NCBI RefSeq assembly: GCF_002252505.1
Contig: NZ_NNRL01000161.1
Location: forward strand, 160,988-224,987
Source of the DNA: Brucella grignonensis
GTDB taxonomy: Bacteria > Pseudomonadota > Alphaproteobacteria > Rhizobiales > Rhizobiaceae
Length of the DNA stretch: 64,000 bases
Direction of reading: 5' to 3'
A program made the translations under genes and the position numbers. Below, piece by piece: positions 18,401 to 27,925 of the stretch; positions within the stretch are counted from its first letter, which is position 1, and each line of letters starts with the position of its first letter. Below the pieces are notes generated by a model. It was not told where the DNA came from, searched no databases, and saw nothing but the letters and a program-made list of their open reading frames with translations.

Positions 18401-19927
18401 ATGAGCACCCCAAGCAATAGCCCGATAACCCGTCTCGAACTGTTTCTGCCCGATGAGGCTGCGACCAAACGCTTTGGCGAAGATTTCACTTTAGCGCTGA
18501 TTAAAGGCGATCTCGTCACCTTGTCTGGCGATCTTGGCGCAGGCAAATCCTCGCTTGCCCGTGCGATCATCCGTGCGATGGCCGACGATGAGGGGTTTGA
18601 GGTGCCAAGTCCGACTTTCACGCTGGTGCAGAGCTATGAGGCTTTGCGCATCCCCGTGGCGCACGCTGATCTTTATCGGATTTCGCATGGTGAAGAGCTG
18701 GACGAACTGGGGCTTGTCGAATTTCTCGAAGATGGTGTGGTGCTGTGCGAATGGCCGGAGCAGGCGGAAGGTTTTCTGCCGGAGCCAAGCTTCGCCGTCA
18801 CATTAACCCATGAGGGGGCAGGGCGGCGTATTGCCATTAGCGGGTCAAATGCTGCGATTGCGCGCCTTCAACGTACGCTCGACATCCGGGCTTTCCTTGA
18901 AAACAACGACCGGGCAGCTGCCACACGCCGCTGTTTGCAGGGCGATGCTTCACCGCGCAAATATGAGATCATCACAAGCGCACATGGTGTCGAAGTTCTG
19001 ATGAATGCACCGGCGATGCCCTATGATCCACCGCTGCGCAACGGAAAATCCTATCGCCAGCTCGCGCATATAGCCGAAAATATCCAGGCTTTCGTGGCTA
19101 TTGACGGCCTGCTTGCAGCCCATGGTTTGCGGGTGCCAGAAATGCGCGCAATGGATATTGATGCGGGGCTTCTGATCCTTGAGGATCTGGGAACAGAAGG
19201 CATCCGCGCACCCTCCGGCGAACCTGTCGCCGAACGCTATGAGGCAGCGGGACGGTTTCTGGCGCATCTTCACGGTGTTCAGTGGCCAGATCAGGCGCCG
19301 GTTCCGGGCCATCTCGATCATATCATTGCAGGATTCGACCGCGATGCGATGATCATGGAAGTGAGCCTCGTGGGACAATGGTATGCGCCACGCATCATGG
19401 GCCGCAAGCTCACCGAAGCCGAAATTGCAGCCTATGAGACGGCATGGGATGAGGTTCTGACCGAAATCGCCGATTGCGAAAAAAGCCTGCTGCTGCGTGA
19501 TTATCATTCGCCAAACCTGTTCTGGTTTGAGGATGCAAAAGGTGTCGACAAAATCGGCACAATCGACTTTCAGGACGCGATGATCGGCCCTGCTGCCTAT
19601 GATGTCGCGTCGCTGGCACTCGATGCTCGCGTGACGATTACGCCGGAGCTCGAAAAGGCAGTGGTGGGTGCCTATTGCGATGAACGCCGCAAGCTTGGCC
19701 ATGTGTTTGACGAAGCGGCTTTTCGCATGGCCTATGCCGCCATGGGTGCGCAGCGCAACGCCAAGCTGCTGGGTCTGTTCGTGCGGCTTGATGAGCGTGA
19801 TGGCAAGCCGCATTATCTCGCGCATCTGCCACGCATTCACGACTATCTCGGTCGCGTCTTAAAGCATCCGGTCATGGCGCCGGTAGCCCGCTGGTTTGAC
19901 GATCTCGCTTTGCTGGAGAAACAATGA
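18401..19927 (+). CDS. tsaE: TsaE-AmgK fusion: tRNA t6A ATPase plus MurNAc/GlcNAc kinase domain
   Basis: Two domains in one 508-residue chain. Residues 1 to about 155 are TsaE (YjeE), the ATPase of t6A37 tRNA modification, with P-loop SGDLGAGKSS (42-51), SPTFTLV and HADLYR. Residues about 175-500 are an APH-fold kinase of the AmgK type: a DYHSPN catalytic loop at about 371-376 and the metal motif IDFQD at about 388. AmgK phosphorylates MurNAc at C1 for MurU, encoded next and overlapping by 4 bases. The fusion is found in other alphaproteobacteria as far as I recall; kinase substrate is inferred from murU. Confidence 0.9.
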   Translation: MSTPSNSPITRLELFLPDEAATKRFGEDFTLALIKGDLVTLSGDLGAGKSSLARAIIRAMADDEGFEVPSPTFTLVQSYEALRIPVAHADLYRISHGEELDELGLVEFLEDGVVLCEWPEQAEGFLPEPSFAVTLTHEGAGRRIAISGSNAAIARLQRTLDIRAFLENNDRAAATRRCLQGDASPRKYEIITSAHGVEVLMNAPAMPYDPPLRNGKSYRQLAHIAENIQAFVAIDGLLAAHGLRVPEMRAMDIDAGLLILEDLGTEGIRAPSGEPVAERYEAAGRFLAHLHGVQWPDQAPVPGHLDHIIAGFDRDAMIMEVSLVGQWYAPRIMGRKLTEAEIAAYETAWDEVLTEIADCEKSLLLRDYHSPNLFWFEDAKGVDKIGTIDFQDAMIGPAAYDVASLALDARVTITPELEKAVVGAYCDERRKLGHVFDEAAFRMAYAAMGAQRNAKLLGLFVRLDERDGKPHYLAHLPRIHDYLGRVLKHPVMAPVARWFDDLALLEKQ

Positions 19928-20643
19928 CACTTCCTGATACAGCGATCATGCTTGCAGCAGGTCTTGGCAAGCGTATGCGCCCGATCACCGAAACCATGCC
20001 CAAGCCTTTGGTGCCTGTTGCCGGTAAGTCGCTCATTGATTGGGGGCTCGATGCGCTGGTGAACGCCGGTGTTGAGAATACAATCGTCAATGTCCATTAC
20101 TTAGCCGACCAACTAATCGACTATCTTGGCAGTCGCTCAAAGCCGAAAATCACGATCTCCGACGAGCGTGATCTGCTGCTCGATTCTGCAGGTGGTATCG
20201 TCAACGTGCTGCCACAGGTTGGGGGTAAGCCGTTCTACGTACTCAATGCCGATACATTTTGGGTTGGTGATGAGGCGCAGCCGAATATTTCGGCGCTGGC
20301 GCATGTCTGGGACGATGCCCGCATGGATATTCTTCTCATGACGGCGAGGCTCGATCAGGCAACAGGTTTTGAAGGCAAGGGCGATTTCGTCGCGGATGAA
20401 GAGGGCCGCTTGCGCCGTTTGCGTGATGCCGCAGGCGACCCGGTCATCTATGCCGGTGCAGCAGTTATTCATCCGCGTATTTTTGCCAAAGCTGAGCCGG
20501 GTGTTTCATCGCTCAACCGCTATTTTGATGAAGCCATTGCAGCCGGGCGTCTTTATGGTATGCCCATGACCGGGCATTGGCTTACGGTGGGAACACCGGA
20601 AGCAATCGGCGAGGCGGAGGCTGTGCTTTCCGCAATTGCGTAA
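19924..20643 (+). CDS. murU: N-acetylmuramate-1-phosphate uridylyltransferase MurU
   Basis: A 239-residue nucleotidyltransferase with the signature AAGLGKRMRPIT...PKPLVPVAGK (11-35) and the NADTFW metal site. MurU makes UDP-MurNAc from MurNAc-1-phosphate, so with AmgK it recycles cell-wall sugar past the MurA step and can lower fosfomycin sensitivity. Linkage to the AmgK domain separates it from general sugar-1-phosphate transferases. Confidence 0.87.
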   Translation: MTLPDTAIMLAAGLGKRMRPITETMPKPLVPVAGKSLIDWGLDALVNAGVENTIVNVHYLADQLIDYLGSRSKPKITISDERDLLLDSAGGIVNVLPQVGGKPFYVLNADTFWVGDEAQPNISALAHVWDDARMDILLMTARLDQATGFEGKGDFVADEEGRLRRLRDAAGDPVIYAGAAVIHPRIFAKAEPGVSSLNRYFDEAIAAGRLYGMPMTGHWLTVGTPEAIGEAEAVLSAIA

Positions 20644-20658
20644 GGAGAGCATGGCGGA

Positions 20659-23600
20659 ATGACCATTACGAGGCCGAAGCTTTTTTCCATTCCATCCGGC
20701 ACAGCTTTTCTACCAGCCTTTGCCAAGGCACTTCTGGAAGGCCGCCTGATTGAAGACTTTCCGGGAAATGCCTCTGATCCGCTGGCATTAGCGAACGCGA
20801 CGATCTATGTGCCGACGCGCCGTGCAGCGCGTGCGCTTCGTTCCATTCTGGTCGATATGAATCCGGCTAAATCTGCAATCCTTCCGACCATTCGCCCGCT
20901 GGGCGATGTGGACGAGGACGCAGCTTTTTTCAATGCGGCCACAAGCGGCGTATTCGATCTTAATCCGCCAATTGGCAAGGCTGAACGGCTGTTGCTGCTG
21001 GCGCGGCTCATTCGTCCATGGCGTGAATCGCTGCCTGCGCATGTGCGGGCGTTGTTTGGCGTTGATGATGTTTCGGTTCCCGCAACAACCTCTGACGCAA
21101 TTTGGCTTGCGCGTGATCTGGCTGGCCTGATGGATCAGGTCGAAACCGACAATGCCAAATGGAGTGAGCTTGCCAGCATTGCGCCCGATGATCTTGCGGA
21201 CTGGTGGCAGGTCACGCTTGGCTTTCTCGATATTGTCACGAAACTCTGGCCGGAAATTCTTGAAGAGCGCAAGCTGTCCAATCCGGCAGCGCATCGCAAT
21301 GAATTGATCTGGGGCGAGGTGCGGCGACTGCGCGATCATCCGCCGCAAGGGCCTGTGATTGCGGCTGGTTCCACAGGCTCCATTCCCGCGACTGCCGAGC
21401 TTGTTTCAGTCATCGCCCGATTACCACAAGGTGCTGTTGTTCTGCCGGGACTGGACCGTGATCTTGATGAAGGCGCTTGGAACCTGCTGGGGGCTTCGGA
21501 CGATAATCCATCCACCTTCGGCCATCCGCAATATGGTCTCCACAAGCTGTTGCAGGCTATTGGGGTATTGCGCGGAGATGTCGAGCATATCGAAGATATG
21601 CCGGTTAACAAACGCGTGCTGGAGCGTGTGGTCAGCGAAGCATTGCGCCCGGCAGAAACCACGGATGCATGGAGCCTGCTGAACCGCGATGCGGATATGC
21701 AGCCCCAAAGATTGCTGCAATCGGCTCAAAAGATCGATCTGATTGAAACCGCTAATGAGCGTGAGGAAGCGCTGGCAGTGGCCCTGGCGCTTCGCGATGC
21801 GATCAGCGATGAAAACAAGACCGCCGCATTGGTTACTGCCGATAGAAATCTCGCGCGCCGCGTGGTGGGCGAACTCGCCCGCTTTGGCATCGACGCCGAT
21901 GATTCCGGCGGTCGCCATTTGCGCGATATCGAAACCGCGACGCTGATGCGTCTCATGGTCGAAACCGTGTTCAACCCCGGCGATCCGGTGGCTTTGTTAG
22001 CGTTGGTCAAGCACCCGATGCTAAGGCTTGGCGGCAAGCGCATAGAACGGCGACTGGCTGCGGAAACGCTTGAACTGGTGGCGTTCCGTGGCGGTACGGG
22101 CAGGGCATCGATTATCGATCTTCCTGCTTTTTTCGACCGCCGCATGGAAGAAAGCGCCAGCCAGTCATGGCAACCGGCATGGCACGCGACTGTTACGCCT
22201 GACATGATTGAAGCGGCGCGCGCGCTTTGCGTGAGCCTGTCGGAAGCTATTGCGCCGCTTGCACCTTTCGCCACCATTAACCGGCGAACGGATATTGGCG
22301 AGATTACACGCGCAACTGTGGAAGCGCTGGAAAATCTGGCACGCGATGAAAGCGAAAGCGTCACGCGCTATTATTCCGGCGAGCATGGCGAGAAGCTGGC
22401 TTCATTTCTGCGTCAGCTTGTGGCGAGCGAAGCGGGACTGGATTTTGAGGCTATTGAATGGCCCGCAATACTTGAAGCTCTGATGTCGGGCGAAACCGTA
22501 AAGCCGCATCCGGGTGGCCATCCGCGCGTCTTCATCTGGGGTGCGCTGGAAGCGCGTTTGCAGACCATGGATACGTTGGTGATCGGTGGTCTCAACGAAG
22601 GCACATGGCCCGCCAAGACGCGCAACGACCCGTTCATGTCGCGCCCTATGAAGGCGATGATCGCGCTTGATCCACCTGAGCGCCGTACCGGCCTTGCAGC
22701 ACACGATTTCCAGATGGCGCTTGGTATGGATCATGTCGTGCTGTCGCGTTCGCAGCGCTCTGATAATGCGCCGACGATTCCGTCGCGCTGGTTGCAGCGG
22801 CTTGAAACGGTGCTTGGTGCTGACGTGACAAAGGATATGCGAGCACGTGGTGCACGTTTCATCCATTGGGCGCGTGAAATCGATCAGGCGCCTGATGTGC
22901 CTTTTGTCAAACGCCCAGAACCAGCACCGCCTGTAAGCGCAAGGCCCAAGCATTTTTCGGTGACGGAAATCGAAACCCTGCGCCGCGATCCCTACGCGAT
23001 TTTTGCCAAAAAGATTCTGAAACTGCGTCCGCTGGAACCGCTGATCCGCGATCCGGCAGCAGCAGAACGTGGGACACTTTTTCACGACATTCTCGGGCAT
23101 TTCACCGAAGAGGGCATCGATCCGCTGGCTCCCGATGCAGCCGCGCAGCTTGAAGAATTTGGGCGGCATTTCTTTGGTGAAATGGACCTGCCCATTGAGA
23201 TCGAAGCAGTGTGGTGGCCGCGTTTTACCGCACTTATTCCGCAATTCCTCGAATGGGAGCGCGAACGCGCCTATAATGTTCAGACCCGCTTTGCCGAAAT
23301 TTCGTCGGATAAACGCGAGGTTGAAAGTCTTGGCATCACTTTGTCGGGCCGTGCCGACCGTATAGATCTGATGCGTGACGGAACAGCGGAAGTGATCGAC
23401 TATAAGACCGGTTCCACGCCATCGCCACGACAGGCGCACGTCCTCTTGTCGCCACAGCTGGCGCTGGAAGCAGCTCTTCTCGTGCGCGGGGCGTTCCGCG
23501 AACTGGGTTCTGTTCGAGCGTCTGATCTGACCTATGTGCGATTGCGGGCGGGCGGCGAGGTGAAGCCCGAATCGATTTTAAAAATTGGCAGGCCGCCTTC

Positions 23601-23802
23601 GGAAAAAACTGCACCCGCCCTTGGTGAAGAGGCATGGCAGCGACTGGCGCAGTTGCTCGCCGAGTATCAGAATCCGGCTAAGGGTTATCTGTCCCGCGCG
23701 TTACCGTTCAAGGAAACAGAACTTTCGGGTGATTATGATCATCTGGCGCGTGTGCTGGAATGGTCCGCCGGTGGCGACTCTGGCGGGGAGAGCGGCGAAT
23801 GA
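20659..23802 (+). CDS. addB: Double-strand break repair protein AddB (alphaproteobacterial type)
   Basis: The 1047-residue subunit of the AddAB helicase-nuclease, the RecBCD counterpart. A RecB-like nuclease motif EVIDYKTGSTPSP is at about 909-921. The four cysteines that hold the iron-sulfur cluster in Bacillus AddB are missing: the usual first Cys position reads LRRDPYAIF and the C-terminal part has no Cys. The N-terminus IPSGTAF lacks a normal P-loop. Start ATG 20659 is 15 bases after murU and its stop overlaps addA. Confidence 0.93.
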   Translation: MTITRPKLFSIPSGTAFLPAFAKALLEGRLIEDFPGNASDPLALANATIYVPTRRAARALRSILVDMNPAKSAILPTIRPLGDVDEDAAFFNAATSGVFDLNPPIGKAERLLLLARLIRPWRESLPAHVRALFGVDDVSVPATTSDAIWLARDLAGLMDQVETDNAKWSELASIAPDDLADWWQVTLGFLDIVTKLWPEILEERKLSNPAAHRNELIWGEVRRLRDHPPQGPVIAAGSTGSIPATAELVSVIARLPQGAVVLPGLDRDLDEGAWNLLGASDDNPSTFGHPQYGLHKLLQAIGVLRGDVEHIEDMPVNKRVLERVVSEALRPAETTDAWSLLNRDADMQPQRLLQSAQKIDLIETANEREEALAVALALRDAISDENKTAALVTADRNLARRVVGELARFGIDADDSGGRHLRDIETATLMRLMVETVFNPGDPVALLALVKHPMLRLGGKRIERRLAAETLELVAFRGGTGRASIIDLPAFFDRRMEESASQSWQPAWHATVTPDMIEAARALCVSLSEAIAPLAPFATINRRTDIGEITRATVEALENLARDESESVTRYYSGEHGEKLASFLRQLVASEAGLDFEAIEWPAILEALMSGETVKPHPGGHPRVFIWGALEARLQTMDTLVIGGLNEGTWPAKTRNDPFMSRPMKAMIALDPPERRTGLAAHDFQMALGMDHVVLSRSQRSDNAPTIPSRWLQRLETVLGADVTKDMRARGARFIHWAREIDQAPDVPFVKRPEPAPPVSARPKHFSVTEIETLRRDPYAIFAKKILKLRPLEPLIRDPAAAERGTLFHDILGHFTEEGIDPLAPDAAAQLEEFGRHFFGEMDLPIEIEAVWWPRFTALIPQFLEWERERAYNVQTRFAEISSDKREVESLGITLSGRADRIDLMRDGTAEVIDYKTGSTPSPRQAHVLLSPQLALEAALLVRGAFRELGSVRASDLTYVRLRAGGEVKPESILKIGRPPSEKTAPALGEEAWQRLAQLLAEYQNPAKGYLSRALPFKETELSGDYDHLARVLEWSAGGDSGGESGE

Positions 23803-26800
23803 AAAAGCAACGTGTTATTCCACAGGAAACAATCGACGCGCAGGCCAGTGCTGCTAATCCGCTGGCCTCCGTCTGGGTGTCGGCCAATGCCGGTTCGGGT
23901 AAGACTCACGTTCTGACTGAGCGCGTTATCCGGCTGCTGCTCGAAGGCACGGACCCGTCTAAAATCCTCTGCCTCACCTATACCAAAGCGGCGGCGGCCG
24001 TCATGCAGAACCGTGTCTTTGCGCGACTGTCCGAATGGGCAATGTTGCCGGATGAGGATTTGGCTGACAGGCTTATCAAGCTCGAAGGCAAGCGTCCGGG
24101 GGCGACACGGCTTGCCGTTGCGCGCAGGCTTTTTGCGCGCGCGCTTGAAACGCCGGGCGGGCTGAAAATCCAGACCATCCACGCATTTTGTGAAGCCATC
24201 CTGCATCAGTTCCCGCTTGAGGCGAATATTGCAGGCCACTTCGAGATGATGGATGATCTCATGCAGGTCGCCCTTGTTGGCGAAGCGCGCCGCACCCTGC
24301 TTGAGACCGCACATGGCGGCGGCGATCCGGAACTGGCGAACGCTTTTGCCGATGTCATGCAGGCAGCGGGCGAGATGGGTTTGCAGACACTGCTTGATGA
24401 AGCCGTGGGCCGCCGCAATGGCTTGCAGCACTATATTGCGGCGCTTGGTAATACGTATGAGCGCAGTGAGACCTTGCACCGGCATTTCCGCTTTCGGCCA
24501 GATACGCGCGAATCCGATTTGCTGGATGATATGTGGCCGGTGCCGGAATTTTCCGACGATGCACTCGATCTCATTTTGTCGATCCAGAAGGGTGCGGCAC
24601 GTGCGCATGATTTTGCGTTGCAGCTCAAGCAATATGACAAGGTCAAAAGCAGCTTCGACAAGGAAGCCGTTCTGCGCGCTTCCTTTCTGAAAGCGACAGG
24701 CGAGGCAAAATCCGGTTCCTATGTCGGTTCGGCTGCGGTCAAAAAGCTGCTGCCGGATTTCGAGGAAGATTTTAATGCCGCAGCAATGCGTGTTGAACTC
24801 GGTCTCGACAAGATCAAGGAGCTGCGGCTTATCCGGCTAAATCTGGCCGGGCTCACTCTCATTGATAATCTCCTGCAGCGCTATCATGATTTGAAGCGCA
24901 AGCGCGGTCTACTCGACTTTGAAGATCTGATCACCCGCACAGTGGCGCTTCTGGCGCGTGATGGGGCAGGGCAATGGGTGCAGTATAAGCTTGATCGCGG
25001 CATTGATCATATTCTCGTCGATGAAGCACAGGATACCAGTCCCGATCAGTGGCAGGTGATCCGCATGTTGTCGGAGGAGTTTTTCTCGGGCCTCGGTCAG
25101 CGTAATGTGCAGCGCACGCTGTTCGCGGTGGGGGATGAAAAGCAGTCGATCTACTCGTTTCAGGGGGCCGTGCCGGAAGACTTTGCTATTCAAGGTAAAG
25201 CCATCAGTGCCAAGGCTCGTGATGCAGACCTTACTTTTAAAGAAGTTCGCCTCAACTTCTCGTTCCGCTCGGCCCCTGACGTGTTGCAGGCCGTGGACGA
25301 GGTTTTTGCACGTCCTGAGGCCAATCGCGGCTTGTCAGGTGCTACTGTTCACTCCGCCATCCGCGACAATGAGCCGGGCGAGGTGGAAATCTGGGATATG
25401 CTGACGCCGGAAGTGGTCGAGGAGCCGGATGACTGGCGCGTGCCGGTCGACCACTTGCAGGCACCTGCCATAAAACTTGCCGAACAGATTGCAGAAACCA
25501 TTCGCTATTGGCTTGATCGGGGCGAAACAATTCCGGGTCAGAATCGCAAACTCGCGCCGAAAGACATTATGGTGTTGGTGCGCAAGCGCGACCAGTTCAT
25601 GCCAGCGCTTTCGCGCGCTCTCAAAAACCTCTCCGTGCCGGTGGCCGGTGCCGACCGTCTCAAGCTCACAAGCCATATCGCCATTCAGGATTTGATGGCG
25701 CTGGGGCGTTTCGTGTTGCAGCCGTCAGATGATTTGTCATTGGCGTCGCTTCTCAAAAGCCCGCTGTTTGGCTGGGATGATGACAGGCTGTTTGCGCTGG
25801 CAAATCCGCGTAAATCGGGCGAAACGCTGTTTGAGCGGCTTTATCATGCGTCGCTGGAAGAGCCTGCGCTGATCCCGGTTCACAAGACGCTGAGCCGCTG
25901 GCGCAATATGGCCGACACCATGCCGATCTTCGAGTTCTATGCGCGAATCTTAAGTGCAGATGGTGCGAGGCGTAAGCTTCTGGCGCGGCTTGGGCCGGAA
26001 GCAGGCGATATTATCGACGAATTTCAGAACTACGCGCTTTCCGCCGAACGCGCTGGCCTGCCGGGCATGCAGGCATTTCTGGAAACGCTCGATGCAGCAT
26101 CACCGCAAATCAAGCGCGAACTGGATCAGGGCCGCAACGAAGTGCGTATCATGACGGTTCATGCCGCCAAGGGGCTTGAAGGCGCTGTGGTGTTTCTGGT
26201 TGATCCGGGTAATGCCGTCTGGAGCGGAACGCGCGCGCCAAAGCTGATCCCGTTTGATCTCAGCAATGACGGGCCACAGTTGAAGGGCTATTTGTGGCAA
26301 CCCAATGCGGGCTATCAGACAGGCTTTCTTGCGTCACAGATCGAAGGTCTGAAGGCCCGTGCGGAAGAAGAATATCGTCGCCTGCTTTATGTGGGTATGA
26401 CACGCGCAGAAGACCGGCTGATTGTCTGTGGCTATCGCGGTTCGCGTGAAAGCGGTGAGACATGGCACAGACTGGTCGAAGACGCGCTGACAACCAAGGC
26501 CGAAACCTTTGTGCATCCGGTATCGGGCGTTGCAGCCCGACGCTATCGCAACATACCACGCGGGCTGACAGAGATTGCAGAGCTGGAAGTGGAAAAGGCG
26601 ACCGAGTTTCCACCGCTGCCGCTGGACTATCTGAAGCCCATAAAGCCGGAACCGGGTCTGCCGCGTCCCCTTGCCCCATCGGGTGCATCGGCACTGATTG
26701 AAGCAGATGAGGAGTCACCGCTCGACACACAGTCGCCCGTTCTGGGGCAGAGCGGCGAGACGTCCGCCTTCGCTCTTCGCCGCGGCACGGCGATCCACAT

Positions 26801-27329
26801 GTTGTTGCAATATCTGCCGGAAGTGGGCACCGGCGAGCGCGAAAAGCTTGCACAGGATTATCTCGCACGCATTGCTGCCGATTGGCCGGAAGCTGAACGC
26901 GCGAAAGCCTGGGCGAGTGTGGCAACCATTCTGGCTGATCCGAAATTTGCGCCGGTCTTTGCCAAAGGATCGCGCGGTGAAGTGGCTGTCATGGGTACGA
27001 TCAATCTCGGTGGAAAAGATCATGCCGTGTCAGGGCAGATCGACCGCATCAGTGTCGATGAAAGCCGCGTACTGATTGTGGATTACAAGACCAATCGCCC
27101 GCCGCCAAAGACCGTTGAAGCGGTGCCTTTCGCCTATCGCGCGCAGTTGGCGCTTTATCGGGAATTGCTTGCGCCTCTTTATCCGGGTCGCATCATTGAC
27201 ACAGCTTTGCTCTTTACCGAAGGGCCATATCTGTTGCCTTTGCCGGAAGCTTCAATGGATGAGGCATTGAAAGCGCTTGGTGACTCTCAAGGAAAGGTGA
27301 GCAACCAGAGCTTGACGAAAGCGGACTGA
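23799..27329 (+). CDS. addA: Double-strand break repair helicase AddA
   Basis: A 1176-residue UvrD-type (SF1A) helicase with a C-terminal nuclease. The P-loop is SANAGSGKTHVL (about 28-39), motif II DEAQDTSPDQW at about 408, motif III GDEKQSIYSFQGA, motif V HAAKGLEG and motif VI LLYVGMTRAEDRL; the nuclease motif is VDYKTNRPP at about 1094. I start at ATG 23799 (MKKQRVIP), overlapping the addB stop as ATGA; a GTG/ATG start at 23760 would lie deep in addB. Confidence 0.95.
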   Translation: MKKQRVIPQETIDAQASAANPLASVWVSANAGSGKTHVLTERVIRLLLEGTDPSKILCLTYTKAAAAVMQNRVFARLSEWAMLPDEDLADRLIKLEGKRPGATRLAVARRLFARALETPGGLKIQTIHAFCEAILHQFPLEANIAGHFEMMDDLMQVALVGEARRTLLETAHGGGDPELANAFADVMQAAGEMGLQTLLDEAVGRRNGLQHYIAALGNTYERSETLHRHFRFRPDTRESDLLDDMWPVPEFSDDALDLILSIQKGAARAHDFALQLKQYDKVKSSFDKEAVLRASFLKATGEAKSGSYVGSAAVKKLLPDFEEDFNAAAMRVELGLDKIKELRLIRLNLAGLTLIDNLLQRYHDLKRKRGLLDFEDLITRTVALLARDGAGQWVQYKLDRGIDHILVDEAQDTSPDQWQVIRMLSEEFFSGLGQRNVQRTLFAVGDEKQSIYSFQGAVPEDFAIQGKAISAKARDADLTFKEVRLNFSFRSAPDVLQAVDEVFARPEANRGLSGATVHSAIRDNEPGEVEIWDMLTPEVVEEPDDWRVPVDHLQAPAIKLAEQIAETIRYWLDRGETIPGQNRKLAPKDIMVLVRKRDQFMPALSRALKNLSVPVAGADRLKLTSHIAIQDLMALGRFVLQPSDDLSLASLLKSPLFGWDDDRLFALANPRKSGETLFERLYHASLEEPALIPVHKTLSRWRNMADTMPIFEFYARILSADGARRKLLARLGPEAGDIIDEFQNYALSAERAGLPGMQAFLETLDAASPQIKRELDQGRNEVRIMTVHAAKGLEGAVVFLVDPGNAVWSGTRAPKLIPFDLSNDGPQLKGYLWQPNAGYQTGFLASQIEGLKARAEEEYRRLLYVGMTRAEDRLIVCGYRGSRESGETWHRLVEDALTTKAETFVHPVSGVAARRYRNIPRGLTEIAELEVEKATEFPPLPLDYLKPIKPEPGLPRPLAPSGASALIEADEESPLDTQSPVLGQSGETSAFALRRGTAIHMLLQYLPEVGTGEREKLAQDYLARIAADWPEAERAKAWASVATILADPKFAPVFAKGSRGEVAVMGTINLGGKDHAVSGQIDRISVDESRVLIVDYKTNRPPPKTVEAVPFAYRAQLALYRELLAPLYPGRIIDTALLFTEGPYLLPLPEASMDEALKALGDSQGKVSNQSLTKAD

Positions 27330-27404
27330 CACGCCACATGATATGGTCAAAGGAGCGATTTCTTGATGAGTCTTTCGCTCTCAAACAGATATGAGGATAG
27401 CCCT

Positions 27405-27728
27405 ATGGCAACCGTAAAGGTCGATAACAGCAATTTTCAGTCGGACGTTCTTCAGTCGAGCGAGCCAGTCGTCGTGGATTTCTGGGCTGAATGGTGCGGT
27501 CCTTGCAAGATGATCGCTCCGGCTCTGGACGAGATCGCCGCTGAAATGGCTGGTCAGGTCAAGATCGCCAAGGTCAATATCGACGAAAATCCGGAACTCG
27601 CAGCACAGTTCGGCGTGCGTTCGATCCCAACGCTGCTGATGTTCAAGGATGGCGAACTCGCCGCCAACATGGTTGGCGCTGCTCCAAAGAGCCGCCTTGC
27701 TGACTGGATCAAGGCATCTGCTGCTTAA
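27405..27728 (+). CDS. trxA: Thioredoxin
   Basis: Thioredoxin 1, a cytosolic disulfide reductant of 107 residues with active site WCGPC (30-34) and the cis-Pro loop [10 protein letters not shown] start at ATG 27405 after GAGG; the frame opens at 27363 but that would add an unlikely 14 residues. It follows addA and closes this gene group. Confidence 0.96.
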   Translation: MATVKVDNSNFQSDVLQSSEPVVVDFWAEWCGPCKMIAPALDEIAAEMAGQVKIAKVNIDENPELAAQFGVRSIPTLLMFKDGELAANMVGAAPKSRLADWIKASAA

Positions 27729-27749
27729 TCAGCTGAATTTATAAGATAA

Positions 27750-27779
27750 GAAAAACCCGGCCTTTGCGCCGGGTTTTTT
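27750..27779 (+). terminator. Rho-independent terminator of trxA
   Basis: Stem AAAACCCGGC / GCCGGGTTTT with a short loop, ending in TTTTTT, 22 bases past trxA. It marks the left border of the catabolic block. Confidence 0.92.
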
Positions 27780-27925
27780 GTTGCGATTAAGCTGCCTCAA
27801 CAGTGCAAGCATTCAAGAAAGCTTCAATGAACTGAGAAAATCCTGTTACAAACGAGGCCTATTCCCCGTGCAGTCTCAAAGCTGGCCGTCGTTCATCCGG
27901 CGGTCGCCATCGTTCGGGGTAAAGC

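Noticed and set aside
22402..23439. 345-residue minus-strand frame inside addB
   Set aside because: Antisense to a well-supported gene; Cys/His/Arg-rich shadow composition.
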